Below, piece by piece: positions 36,128 to 49,358 of a DNA stretch of 64,000 bases. A model generated the notes under the pieces. That model searched no databases. It was not told the origin of the DNA and saw only the letters and a program-made list of their open reading frames with translations. Each line of letters opens with the position of its first letter. Within the stretch, counting starts at the first letter, position 1. The translations under genes were made by a program, and so were the position numbers. This stretch comes from Straminergon stramineum (lineage: Eukaryota > Streptophyta > Bryopsida > Hypnales > Calliergonaceae). Location of the stretch: positions 8,682,501 to 8,746,500 of the forward strand of contig OY987269.1 in assembly GCA_963920665.1 (NCBI GenBank), written 5' to 3'.

Positions 36128-37317
36128 ATGATGGATAGCATTGTCAAGGGAGCCACCTCAAGCCAATACTGATGTTGATGATTGGTTGCTACACTTTGTC
36201 GTGATTTGAGGATTCACACATTTTAATCTAAATTAATTTCATTTTTGCCTATCCTCCTTTTAATTAATCACTACCTACTTATCAACAGTGATGGAAAAGT
36301 CACAATGGAATACAACGCCAAATACATTAGAACCTAAAAGTAAAATAGGAAAGAAATGTAAAATACTTCAACAAAAAATAACAAAAATTGAAGAATATAT
36401 ACATTTAAATCTCAATAAGTTATTAATATACCCCTATAAACTTACAAAGATTGTGACTTTTATATATATATATAAGTCACCCTAGAGATGGCTAGAGACA
36501 TATTTATCTACAAAATCACTTGCACAAAACATCACAAATTTATGTAGGGCAATCAATAGACCCCCAAAAGAAATCTAAACAACATAAATCAAACTTGTCA
36601 TCTTGCATGAAGTTTGACACAAAGAAATATAAAACCCTTTGAAGACTTCTTTGGAATGGAAGTTTTGTACAAATCTAAAAATAAGAATGAATAATGAATT
36701 AACTTTCTGTTATTTAGATCTTGAAGTTGTGTCACTAAGCATCTCAAAAGTTATGATTGGGGATGCGTTCGAGAATTAAATCAAGGTGTAACAAAGGTAG
36801 TCCTAGGTTGAAGGAACTCTTTTGATGTGCAAATTGATTTGGCAACCTTGGACTGGTTTTTGAAAAGAAATAAAAGATCAAAGTCCATTTTGAGTGTGCA
36901 TAATTTGAGATTTGTTCTGGAAGTTCGACCATCCTTGAATGATCCAACCCATTGTGATTTCACAAAGTAAAGCAATGTGGAGGGGTGCATGGACAGAGTC
37001 TAGAGGTGGCTTGGAAACTCAATGGGAATAGTTTTTATAGACTTGTGATTAATACTTTGTGTCTGGGTTGAATGTCAAACTTTAGTCAAGTTTTTTGGAA
37101 GTGCATTTCTTTGGAAGTTGTTGATGTTGTCATTATGGTTGGTGAACTAAACAAGAATTTATATCTAGACCTATGCATTGTTGATTACCAAGTCTGGATC
37201 TTAATTGGTATCAACTGATCATCTTGCATGGATGAACTACAACTTCTTTTTTGACACAAGTATGTTGAAGAACACATTGTGAGGGTTTCTGTCAAGAAGA
37301 AAGGTTGATTTCATGCT
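36128..37317. other. Intergenic, no gene recognised
   Basis: AT-rich, with a short TA run near 36460. No gene was seen. Confidence 0.4.
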
Positions 37318-37440
37318 AGATAAGCTAACCTACCATAGCTAGGTATCAAACCCGCAACCACACCATTCGGTTTGGATACCTTTCCACCATCATCTGGTAA
37401 TTTAGGGTCATCTCGGACCCATGAACTACAACTTGAAATT
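37318..37440 (-). other. Possible tRNA-derived SINE head or tRNA relic
   Basis: On the minus strand GGTGGAAAGG is followed about 35 bp later by GCGGGTTTGATACC, resembling pol III A and B boxes. The cloverleaf cannot be completed, so it is not a functional tRNA gene. Confidence 0.3.
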
Positions 37441-40400
37441 ATAGTATCTAGAGAGTTACATGGTTTAAGGCTCCTCTCATAGACAACTTGGATTTGAAAT
37501 TTGGGAAATGGATCAAATGTTGAATGTTGTTTTTTCAAAGTGATTGAACTGTGTGAGGTAACCCCAATTAAAACCGCACAAATGAGCTTTGTGGCATAAC
37601 CAATATGATCTAGAAAATGAAAAACAATTTTTGCACATTGGTGAAGGACAATGAATCAAAATGAAAGTGGTTCCATAATTTTTTGGATGCATTGTGAATG
37701 AGTTAAAAAATTCACAAGATACAAGGTGTAGAGTGCCAGAAGTATCGTGTAGGTTCACAATGCCAAAATCCATTTGATGCACATGAAGAAATGACACTAT
37801 TAGTATCAAAACATTTTATAGAAAAAAAAGTGAAAACAATAAAAAGTTAATCCCAAATTGACCACTTGCAAGGTTGACACCTCTACAGTACTATAAATAG
37901 AGTTGCATACTCCTTGAAATGGCCCCAAACTCCATCTTGCACTTGTCTTTGTAATGCACACCATTTGGGGTATCTTCACCATTTAGTTTCCCTTCAAAAA
38001 TAGGGGTTATTTTTAGGAGTGGTCCATTTTAGGTGCAATTATTGTAGATTAGAATTTTCCATCAAACAAAAACATGAGCATTCATTCCATGGCCATAGGA
38101 CTAGTTGCATGGTCTAAGAGCTATAGTGCATTGTCATAAGGTGGTTTGCATGGTCGTAGGTTACATTTCAATCATGGTAATAGGTCTTCAAACCATGGTC
38201 TAAGAAATTTTATATCTTGCATGGTGATGGGGTATTTACATCTATGGTTTTAATAATTGTGTCCCATAGTCATAGGTCTATCTTTGGGATTAATTCTTGA
38301 GCATAATTGAAAATTGGAACTACATTTGCATGTAGTTTTGGTGCTATTTCATCTTGCATGTTTGTTTTGGACTATTTGATGTGAGATTGGATTTCAAAGC
38401 TAAAAAGGGAAAAGATGTAAATATTGGTATAAATCTAAACCTCATACTTTGGCACACTAAGTCAATTTGACACAAAATTCAAAATCATTAAACATGGAGC
38501 ACTAAATGTGATATATAGGCTCTACAAAGGGAGCAAGAATAGACAAAATTGACCTAAACAATATGAAAACAAGGATTAAAGAACTATATTTGGAAACTAT
38601 TTCAAAGTACTATCTTGGAATTTTCATTAGATGATAGTGCATACATTTGCATGACAAATTGAGCTCAAAATATTAATTGATAAGAGACATAAGCCATATA
38701 ATGATAAAGTATTTAATCTTTCCCATTTAAACAAACCCTTACACTAGTGGTCCTAGTTTTTGCTAAATTGAACAAAATCTAGACTATAAGAGTTGCCTAA
38801 CACCAACGCATTTTCTAGTACACTTGTCATGAGTTGCAGGTGGTCTAACTCCAATGCATTTGTCATCCAAGTGAAGTTGTTTGACTCCAATGCACAAATC
38901 CACCATCTAAAGATATCTATCTTTAGGTAGTCTTTGCATGCACACTAGTGTACATTCTATCATGAATTAATTCATCTATGAATAAATTCATCCATTAAAG
39001 CTCATGATAGAGACTTTATCTTTTTAAAGTCTTTTCTATTTTGCAATATGAGAATGGATTGTTATAAAGCTTGGACATGTGTCAATGAAGTGTTCAACAT
39101 CGTATTTTGTAAGGAAAGTATCATGTGGGCAAAATGTTTGGATGAATAGTGCCAAAATACCCTTGCAACTTGGATAATTACAAAAATTGTTTGACCTCCC
39201 AGTACCAAAGCAGTTGTCCCACTAAAAGAAACTAGACTAGTTCAATGTTGCCCTATATCTATACTTGAAAGTACTTGCATCGACAACCCGAGGTTGCCCC
39301 TACCATCATGCATTCATTGTCTTGAACTAGTTAAACCAAAGTCGCCTCACAAATACTTACTTGCGCCGTAAACTCACAGTCACTCTAAATGATGTGTCTT
39401 AAATCCTATATGCCACAAACAATAATACACTATAATAGAGGACAATGGAAGTTACCACAAGGTGAAACTTTAAGTTGATTTTATTCTTGTATCTAATATA
39501 GTAGATGCATGTCTAACTAGACACATGACAAGATTCAACAACACCTCACCAAAATCTAAATTAATACTAGACTAGACTACTTAGGCAACATGTGTCCATA
39601 GTCTCTTCTTTGTAATAGTAAATCTCTCCTCCCTGACTTGGTGATGTGTACATTTAGTTCAAAGGAAGATGTTAGAGTTCCTCATTTGATTAGTAGGTTT
39701 CAAGTTTCTAGATTCTCTTTTGTGGCTTCAAGAGCTCTTGTTCCAAACACTAGAAAAAAACTGTGTCTATCACAATTGACAAAAATGCGACTAAGTGCCC
39801 TATACAACTATCCTACAACTATAGACCTCTCTATTTGCTCCAAATTCTTACGTCATTGTTTTACATCAATAGTACAATGTTTTAGTTGCAAAGTAGTTGT
39901 AGAATAAAGTGAATGCATTGCTTTAGTTGCAAAGCATCAAAGCAGTCATAGAATGAAGTGTAGGATTATGAGAGTTGTAATAGACACTACTAGAAAACTA
40001 TGACTAAATCAACAAAATATCAATTGATTTCTGTTGTTTGGGGCACTACAATGACCGATTTAATTGATTTTTGAACTTTTTGTAAAAATCAACAAATTGC
40101 TACCTACTTTTTGATGATTTGAATAGTGCGATGACCAAATCAACAAAATATTAGAGAATTTAGAATCTTTTTGGAATCTTGTGAAAATTGTTGGAATTTG
40201 TTAGAATCTTTTGAAATCTTTTAAAAATGATTGGAATCAATGAATTCAACTTCATACATTTATAAGATTTTGGAATGTTCTTATACTATAGCAATAGAGC
40301 AAGGTTGGCACATTGATGCCAAATAAAAAATTAACCCTCAAAACCATGAGTCATGATTTCAAATCATTTTCCACTTTTGAGTAGGCTCTTTTTGATATAA

Positions 40401-40734
40401 TATTTGTTGAATGCCTGAATACAATTCTTGTCCAAGATGTGAAATTTTTAATAAACTTGTGTTTCACTATCAGGTTATCCCCTACGCATCTCAAAGAGAA
40501 CAACATAAGTGACAAGCTTTTTGGTACGTCCTAGAAAAATTGCAATAAATTGTAGTCTACTTACTTATTGAATATTTCACCGTAGCAATTTGAAACCAAC
40601 TACTTGTTGAGTGTGGATCTTCAATTTGCAAGAGAATCCACCACACGGATTTGGAGCTTATAATATTTGATGAACATGTTATTCCGCAAATTTAGGGCAA
40701 TTTTTAGCATGATGAATCTTTGGGAATTCATAGA
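37441..40734. other. Intergenic, no gene recognised
   Basis: AT-rich, with irregular short repetition such as 'CATGGTC.TAGG' words at 38080-38280 and 'CTCCAATGCA' words at 38790-38900. No gene was seen. Confidence 0.4.
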
Positions 40735-40980
40735 GGGTAGAGCATGAATGAGATGTTTACGAGATTCGAGTGTATTATAGATTGTGCAAATAAGAATTGA
40801 GGGGAGAAAAAAATTCTTCGAAAGCATGCAAATTCTGACTTTTATGGCCTTCTTCGTAGAGGGTAGAGCATGAATGAGATGTTTACGAGATTCAAGTGTA
40901 TTGTAGATTGTCCATATAAAAATTGAGGGGAGAAAAAAATTCTTCCAAAGCATGCAAATTCTAACTTTTATGGCCTTCGA
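40735..40980. repeat. Tandem duplication, two units of about 122 bp
   Basis: The unit beginning TAGAGGGTAGAGCATGAATG occurs at 40735 and again at 40857, ending each time in CTTTTATGGCCTTC. The units are nearly identical, so the duplication is recent. Confidence 0.85.
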
Positions 40981-41551
40981 AAGTTGCAAGATTCAAGGCA
41001 AGACTGTGTCTTCAAGCTCAATACGGTCAACAAAGGACCAAGCTAGTGTCAGTATTCACTCAAAGATCAAGCCGATCCATGCTGCAGATTGGTATGATTT
41101 ACCTCCCTCCACTATTGAAGAAGGCAAAGGTACATAGTGCGATTGAAATCAACTTGTATACCTCTTTAATGAAACTTTGATTCTTAGTGTCTAAAAAATG
41201 TCCGCTTTGCCGCACAAGGGGTAATGCCTAGAATTTTTTTGATCAATTCAATTTTTCATTTTCAATTTATTTCTCAAAAGTTGATTTTTTAAAGTTTTGG
41301 GCAATTTCGGGCACCCATGACAAATAAATCCAATTGGTTTGAAATTCTTTATACAAACTCTCAACAAGATTGTGAACATAATTCCTAAAGTTAGAAGGCA
41401 TCAAAGCACACAATTGGGACTTTCAAAACACTTAAAAAATTTAAAACACCCTCATATGGGCAACATGTAAAACATCATGGTTGAAGTTCTATGTCCTATG
41501 AAATGTTTTCAACTTAATCATTCACAATTATTTTTAAAAAAAATTCAGCAA

Positions 41552-41889
41552 ACTTTGGTAGCCATTTTGTCATAGTAGATTAACTTTTTTCAAAAAACTT
41601 TGAACTTAAAAAAGTTGTAAAACCAATCTTATTTTCATCCTGAAAAATCAGTTTGAGATTTTAAGCGTCCATTCAATAGTTATAGACAAAATTTAGAGTG
41701 GGGTAGCAAGGAATATTTTCTTTAATATTTTCAAACACCCTCTCTAAATTTTGTCTAAAAATTTTGAATGGAGGCTCTAAATCACAAACGAATTTTTGGA
41801 GATGAAATTTATCTTGATTTACCATCTTTTTTTTAGTCCAAAGATTTTTTTTAAAAGTTAATTTACTATGACAAAATGGCCGCCAAAGT
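41552..41889. mobile_element. Near-palindromic foldback hairpin, about 338 bp
   Basis: The left arm starts ACTTTGGTAGCCATTTTGTC and the right arm, inverted, ACTTTGGCGGCCATTTTGTC. Pairing continues through ATAGTA.ATTAACTTTT and TTCATC, to GACAAAATTTAGAG next to a central loop of about 40 bp. The arms are about 150 bp each. It is non-coding and resembles a MITE or a long hairpin-RNA locus. Confidence 0.75.
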
Positions 41890-42129
41890 CTAATGAGTTC
41901 CAAAACACCAAATTGTAACTATATATGTAGGGGGGAAATGACACTTTGTTCATTGAAATTTAGTGGTGGTGAGTTGGTTAGAGTGTTGAGTTGTTGAATG
42001 AATGTGAATTATTCTCCATCTAATATTCATCACAGTTGTTGATGTGGACAAGTCTACTCTCTATGCAATCCACCGTGTCTATCTTTGGTAGGAAAAAATG
42101 ACTAGAAATTGATTGCAGCTATAAAATGT

Positions 42130-42740
42130 TGATAGTTGTTTCCTAATTGAATCATAGTTGTTTTCTAGTTGTTTTCTAGTTGTTTCTTAGTCTTTTCCTA
42201 ATTGTTTCCTAGATGTATCTTAGTCATTTTGTATTCATTTTTTATTTGTTTCCTAGTTGCGTCCAAAGTCATTTCTTGATTGTCTTCAATCAATTGTATG
42301 ATATTAATTGTCAAGAGTACCTTTAGATTGGACATGCAAGACTTGAATGGAAGTTGTTGTATTCTAATGTAATGAGTTTTGTTAATAGAATTCAATGATT
42401 TCTACATTTTATAGATTTCTATAGTGTATGGATTTTTACAATTTGTAGATTTCTACATTCTATAGAAATCTAAAAATATGTAAAATCCAATTTTTTTTAA
42501 ACCTATGAAATGCTAAATTATCCTAAACCATTGAAAATTTCTAAATATCAATATTTGAATTTTTGAATTAAAAAAAAAAAGCTAGATCTAAAATCTATGA
42601 ATCATTGAAATTAAAGTTTACAAATCTATAAGTCATAGATAAGTTGCAAATGAGTCACAAACAAGTCACAATGACATCATAAATGAGTCGCAATGAAGTC
42701 ATAGATGAGTCATAAGCAAGTCATACACTAGTCACAAATG
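42130..42740. repeat. Degenerate short-period repeats
   Basis: Three adjacent zones: TTGTTTCCTAGT-like words (42130-42260), TTTCTACATT/TATAGA words (42390-42480) and GAGTCATA/AAGTCACA words (42625-42735). They are low-complexity and non-coding. Confidence 0.5.
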
Positions 42741-44946
42741 ACTTGCACAACTCATCAGTTGAGTGACCAACCTCATGTGGTAGCAAATAGCACATAAGCA
42801 ACCATATCAGAAAAGTTCATTGATGAAGTTCCAAATAGGTTGTCGTGACTTGCAATTACAATTCTACATGTGACATGTCCACTACAAGTTGGGGCTCCAA
42901 ATTAGAACTAGTCACAAAATGTCCTAAGCAATTCAAAATCAATTGCTTTTCGTAGTCACAGAACCTTTCATTTTTTTCAGTTTAAATCCTCTTCTTAAGG
43001 TGGCAATATGGGAATCTGTTGGATGCACAACGTGTTAGAGATCTTTGTCATTCAAAGTGACTTCTTGAAATTTATAGTGAAGAGTAAGGAAATATTGCTA
43101 TTCTCAACCAACAACACTTCTATTGTGGACTATTTTAAGAAAATAACCCTCAAAGATGGATTGTAGATAATTTTCTACATTGTTTGTTGGCTCCTACTTC
43201 CTTTTGTTCACCTTCTCCAACAACAAGGACAAGACCTTTGGCCTCATTCCATTTGCACTCTTTGTTCCCTTTTTGCCTTGCTATTGAAGGCATTGGAAAT
43301 CTAATAAAGAAAACTTCACGGTATCTTAAGAGTCCATGCTAATGTTTAGCTCAAGGTGGTGTAAGGTCTGTATGTAGTGTTGAATAGCCTTGGGATTCCC
43401 TTCTCTTTCTTCCTTTATAGGGAATTATAGAACTTCTTATATTCTAAAAAAACCCTTGGGGTGTGAAATCCCTTACAATAAGTTTATATTTCTTCAACTC
43501 CTATTTTCAATTATTAGTAAATTTAGGATATTGAGATTTTTTATTTTGATTGATATTAAGATAAGAGATTTCAAAATATTTTTGACCATATATAATTTAT
43601 TAAAATATGCAACTAAATCAATAAGAAACAAATCAATACATGGAAGAGAGGAGAAAACAATTCAATTTTTCCAACTTTAAAAAAAATTATTTATATAATA
43701 TGATAATTTTTAAAAAAATATTACATGTTATAAAAAGATATGATAATGATAGTTCTTGAATCTAAGTGAGATTTCATTTTAATGAAATTAGAAGGTTATA
43801 TTTATCCTAAAAATTATCTTACAAGTATTCTCTTTATACATATTGTACGCTTATCATAACTTCATAACCCATCCTTAATGACTTATTAACCATGGTCCTT
43901 TCTACATATTATGTGAGTTGTTACTTGAAGAAATGTAATCAATCAAAATGAGCACTTTGTTCATTGAAAGTTGTTGTTACTATACCCTTCACAAGCTTCC
44001 TTCTTTATGTTGCATAGTATTTATGTATTGTATATGGAACTCAAATGGCCTTGAAAAGCTCTCAATAGTGTCATAATTGATTGTCCTTTCATTGCCAATG
44101 AAAATCAACATATTTTCACATTTTATTGAATTATGTGTTACATGGATGATGTCATTGTCAAGTCTTAGTCGTGATATAGGTGTTCTTAACATTTGTATCA
44201 TTTCTTCTCGGTGTATTTGGTGGTTATGACATATGGCAAAAACCACTTAGCATCATGGTCTTGATGACATACTAAAGTCCAAAGCTATAAAGTAGTTTTT
44301 TGAGCCATAATTGTGAAGCCTTGCGTGACATTGGTAGTGATGCATTATCTGACAAACCATCCAAATTGAATGGAAATCTTTGCATTTTGGTTTCCATTGG
44401 ACATGAGTTCCACCTCACATGCATATTTTATTTGGATGTAATAGTAATAGTGTTTAGGCACTCATAGAGACATTGGTACATCAATGTTGTTTTTATTCAC
44501 ACTTTGGTAGATATTGACATGATATGACCTTGTTAGAATGTACATGTTTGTGCACAACATACAATTATACATTCAAGAGAAGTGCTATGATTCTAATGAC
44601 TCAATATTCTTAAATAAGAAATGAAAATTATAAATGAACAATGCACTTACATACAAAACTTACCTTTAATTGGAATCCATATAACCAAATGATGAAAAGA
44701 ATCCTCAATGGATTTCAATAAATTGTCTACAAAATCCAAAGTTTAGCCACATATTATGCATTCAAACTTCTTACAAACTACTACTGTAAATCATTGGCTT
44801 GAATTTTCCAACAATAGCTTCCACTTTGCAAAACAATCTAGGTACAAATCATAGTCAATTTTGAAAGTGGCCTTTGCCTTAAAGCCAAGTCCAATTATGG
44901 GAGTCACATTGCATCCATCACAAGTCACTCCATAATGATGATCACT
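42741..44946. other. Intergenic, downstream of the NLR gene
   Basis: AT-rich, without a supported gene. Confidence 0.4.
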
Positions 44947-47900
44947 TTATGGGCAAAAGAACTTGCCTTTAAGATTAGCCACTGAAGCTTGTGGAGACAA
45001 CTCAGTCAACATATAGGGTCCCAGATTTCGACAATCATTCCAAGAAAGAATCCGCATTGAAGGTGTGCATCCTAGATTCTTTGGTAAAGACTTCAATAAA
45101 ACACATTGATTCAAATTGAGTTCCACCAATTGCTACAACTTATGAGCATCCTCTGGCAAGGCTGCCAAGCTTGAACATTCACTCTAATTTAGAGTGATCA
45201 AGGAAGACAAGTTCCCCACTTCCTTTGGCAATGCCACCAAGCTTGAACACACACTCAAATCTACAGTGGTCCAGGGAGACAAGTTCCCCACTTCCTTTTG
45301 CAAGATCACCAAGCTTTTACACAAACTCAAATCTAGAGTGGTCAAGGAAGATAAGTTCCCCACATCCTTTGGCAAGGCCGCCAACCTTTCAAACCAACCC
45401 AAATTTCGAGTGGTCAAGGAAGACAAGTTCCCACTTCCTTTGGCAAGCCCACAAAGCTTCTACACCCACTCAAACTTAGAGTGGTCAAGGAAGACAAGTT
45501 CCCCACTTCCTTTGGCAAGGCCGCCAAGCCTCTACACCGATTCAAATCTAGAGTGGTCAAGGAAGACAAGTTCTCCACTTCCTTTGGCAAGGCCACCAAC
45601 CTTGAATACCAACTCAAATTTAGAGTGGTCAAGGAAGACAAGTTCCCCACTTCCTTTGGCAAGGCCGCCAAGGTTGAACATTCACTCAAATCTAGAGTGG
45701 TCAAGGAAGACAAGTTCTTCACTTCCTTTGGCAAGTCTGCCAAGCTTCTATACTAAATCTAATTTAGGGTGGTCAAGGAAGACAAGTTCCCCGCTTCCTT
45801 TGGCAAGGCCGCCAAGCTTAAACACTTACTCAAATCTAGAGTGGTCAAGGAAGACAAGTTCCCCACTTCCTTTGGCAAGGCCGCCAAGGTTGAACATTCA
45901 CTCAAATCTAGAGTGGTCAAGGAAGACAAGTTCCCCACTTCCTTTGGCAACGACACCAAGCTTCTACACTGATTCAAATCTAGAGTGGTCAAGGAAGACA
46001 AGTTCTCCACTTCCTTTGGCAAGGCCTCCAAGGTTGAACATTCACTCAATTTTAGAGTGGTCAAGGAAGACAAGTTCCCCACTTCCTTTGGCAAGGCCGC
46101 CAATCTCCAACAATTATTCAAATCTAGAGTGGTCAAGGAAGACAAGTTCTTCACTTCCTTTGGCAAGTCTGCCAAGCTTCTATACTAAATCTAATTTAGG
46201 GTGGTCAAGGAAGACAAGTTCCCCACTTCCTTTGGCAAGGCCGCCAAGCTTAAACACTTACTCAAATCTAGAGTGGTCAAGGAAGACAAGTTCCCCACTT
46301 CCTTTGGCAAGGCCGCCAAGGTTGAACATTCACTCAAATCTAGAGTGGTCAAGGAAGACAAGTTCCCCACTTCCTTTGGCAAGGCCGCCAACCTTGAACA
46401 TTCACTCAAATTTAGAGTGGTCAAGGAAGACAAGTTCTCCACTTCCTTTGGCAAGTCCGCCAAGCTTCTATACTAAGTCTAATTTAGGGTGGTCAAGGAA
46501 GACAAGTTCCCCACTTCCTTTGGCAAGCCCGCCAATCTTGAACACAATCTCAAATTTAGAGTGGTCAAGGAAGACATGTTCCCCACTTCCTTTGGCAAGG
46601 CCTCCAAGGTTGAACATTCACTCAAATTTAGAGTGGTCAAGGAAGACAAGTTCCCCACTTTCTTTGGCAAGGCCGCCAAACTTCTACACCCATTCAAATT
46701 TAGAGTAGTCAAGGAAGACAAGTTCCCCACTTCCTTTGGCAAGGCCGCCAAGGTTGAACATTCACTCAAATCTAGAGTGGTCAAGGAAGACAAGTTCCCC
46801 ACTTCCTTTGGCAAGGCCGCCAACCTTGAACATTCACTCAAATCTAGAGTGGTCAAGGAAGACAAGTTCCCCACTTCCTTTGGCAAGGCCGCCAAGGTTG
46901 AACATTCACTCAAATCTAGAGTGGTCAAGGAAGACAAGTTCTTCACTTCCTTTGGCAAGTCTGCCAAGCTTCTATACTAAATCTAATTTAGGGTGGTCAA
47001 GGAAGACAAGTTCCCCGCTTCCTTTGGCAAGGCCGCCAAGCTTAAACACTTACTCAAATCTAGAGTGGTCAAGGAAGACAAGTTCCCCACTTCCTTTGGC
47101 AAGGCCGCCAAGGTTGAACATTCACTCAAATCTAGAGTGGTCAAGGAAGACAAGTTCCCCACTTCCTTTGGCAACGACACCAAGCTTCTACACTGATTCA
47201 AATCTAGAGTGGTCAAGGAAGACAAGTTCTCCACTTCCTTTGGCAAGGCCTCCAAGGTTGAACATTCACTCAATTTTAGAGTGGTCAAGGAAGACAAGTT
47301 CCCCACTTCCTTTGGCAAGGCCGCCAATCTCCAACAATTATTCAAATCTAGAGTGGTCAAGGAAGACAAGTTCTTCACTTCCTTTGGCAAGTCTGCCAAG
47401 CTTCTATACTAAATCTAATTTAGGGTGGTCAAGGAAGACAAGTTCCCCACTTCCTTTGGCAAGGCCGCCAAGCTTAAACACTTACTCAAATCTAGAGTGG
47501 TCAAGGAAGACAAGTTCCCCACTTCCTTTGGCAAGGCCGCCAAGGTTGAACATTCACTCAAATCTAGAGTGGTCAAGGAAGACAAGTTCCCCACTTCCTT
47601 TGGCAAGGCCGCCAACCTTGAACATTCACTCAAATTTAGAGTGGTCAAGGAAGACAAGTTCTCCACTTCCTTTGGCAAGTCCGCCAAGCTTCTATACTAA
47701 GTCTAATTTAGGGTGGTCAAGGAAGACAAGTTCCCCACTTCCTTTGGCAAGCCCGCCAATCTTGAACACAATCTCAAATTTAGAGTGGTCAAGGAAGACA
47801 TGTTCCCCACTTCCTTTGGCAAGGCCTCCAAGGTTGAACATTCACTCAAATTTAGAGTGGTCAAGGAAGACAAGTTCCCCACTTTCTTTGGCAAGGCCGC

Positions 47901-49358
47901 CAAACTTCTACACCCATTCAAATTTAGAGTAGTCAAGGAAGACAAGTTCCCCACTTCCTTTGGCAAGGCCGCCAAGGTTGAACATTCACTCAAATCTAGA
48001 GTGGTCAAGGAAGACAAGTTCCCCACTTCCTTTGGCAAGGCCGCCAACCTTGAACATTCACTCAAATCTAGAGTGGTCAAGGAAGACAAGTTCCCCACTT
48101 CCTTTGGCAAGGCCGCCAAGGTTGAACATTCACTCAAATCTAGAGTGGTCAAGGAAGACAAGTTCTTCACTTCCTTTGGCAAGTCTGCCAAGCTTCTATA
48201 CTAAATCTAATTTAGGGTGGTCAAGGAAGACAAGTTCCCCGCTTCCTTTGGCAAGGCCGCCAAGCTTAAACACTTACTCAAATCTAGAGTGGTCAAGGAA
48301 GACAAGTTCCCCACTTCCTTTGGCAAGGCCGCCAAGGTTGAACATTCACTCAAATCTAGAGTGGTCAAGGAAGACAAGTTCCCCACTTCCTTTGGCAACG
48401 ACACCAAGCTTCTACACTGATTCAAATCTAGAGTGGTCAAGGAAGACAAGTTCTCCACTTCCTTTGGCAAGGCCTCCAAGGTTGAACATTCACTCAATTT
48501 TAGAGTGGTCAAGGAAGACAAGTTCCCCACTTCCTTTGGCAAGGCCGCCAATCTCCAACAATTATTCAAATCTAGAGTGGTCAAGGAAGACAAGTTCTTC
48601 ACTTCCTTTGGCAAGTCTGCCAAGCTTCTATACTAAATCTAATTTAGGGTGGTCAAGGAAGACAAGTTCCCCACTTCCTTTGGCAAGGCCGCCAAGCTTA
48701 AACACTTACTCAAATCTAGAGTGGTCAAGGAAGACAAGTTCCCCACTTCCTTTGGCAAGGCCGCCAAGGTTGAACATTCACTCAAATCTAGAGTGGTCAA
48801 GGAAGACAAGTTCCCCACTTCCTTTGGCAAGGCCGCCAACCTTGAACATTCACTCAAATTTAGAGTGGTCAAGGAAGACAAGTTCTCCACTTCCTTTGGC
48901 AAGTCCGCCAAGCTTCTATACTAAGTCTAATTTAGGGTGGTCAAGGAAGACAAGTTCCCCACTTCCTTTGGCAAGCCCGCCAATCTTGAACACAATCTCA
49001 AATTTAGAGTGGTCAAGGAAGACATGTTCCCCACTTCCTTTGGCAAGGCCTCCAAGGTTGAACATTCACTCAAATTTAGAGTGGTCAAGGAAGACAAGTT
49101 CCCCACTTTCTTTGGCAAGGCCGCCAAACTTCTACACCCATTCAAATTTAGAGTAGTCAAGGAAGACAAGTTCCCCACTTCCTTTGGCAAGGCCGCCAAG
49201 GTTGAACATTCACTCAAATCTAGAGTGGTCAAGGAAGACAAGTTCCCCACTTCCTTTGGCAAGGCCGCCAACCTTGAACATTCACTCAAATTTAGAGTGG
49301 TCAAGGAAGACAAGTTCTCCACTTCCTTTGGCAAGTCCGCCAAGCTTCTATACTAAGT
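44947..49358 (-). pseudogene. Untranslated, degenerate 3' part of the NLR LRR region
   Basis: The same LRR frame continues past the stop at 49359-49361 for about 58 more 72-bp units but is broken repeatedly. A unit variant containing in-frame TAG codons recurs about ten times (near 45750, 46180, 46470, 46975, 47405, 47695, 48200, 48630, 48920, 49350). A 1-bp deletion near 45430 (CCC instead of CCCC) shifts the frame. TTG-to-TAG style stops lie near 45185 and 45135. The last piece (44947-45129: VELNLNQCVLLKSLPKNLG, then MRILSWNDC) looks like the original LRR end, so the ancestral gene probably ran to about 44.95 kb. Confidence 0.75.

Noticed and set aside
37318..37440. Functional tRNA gene
   Set aside because: No acceptor or anticodon stem can be completed.
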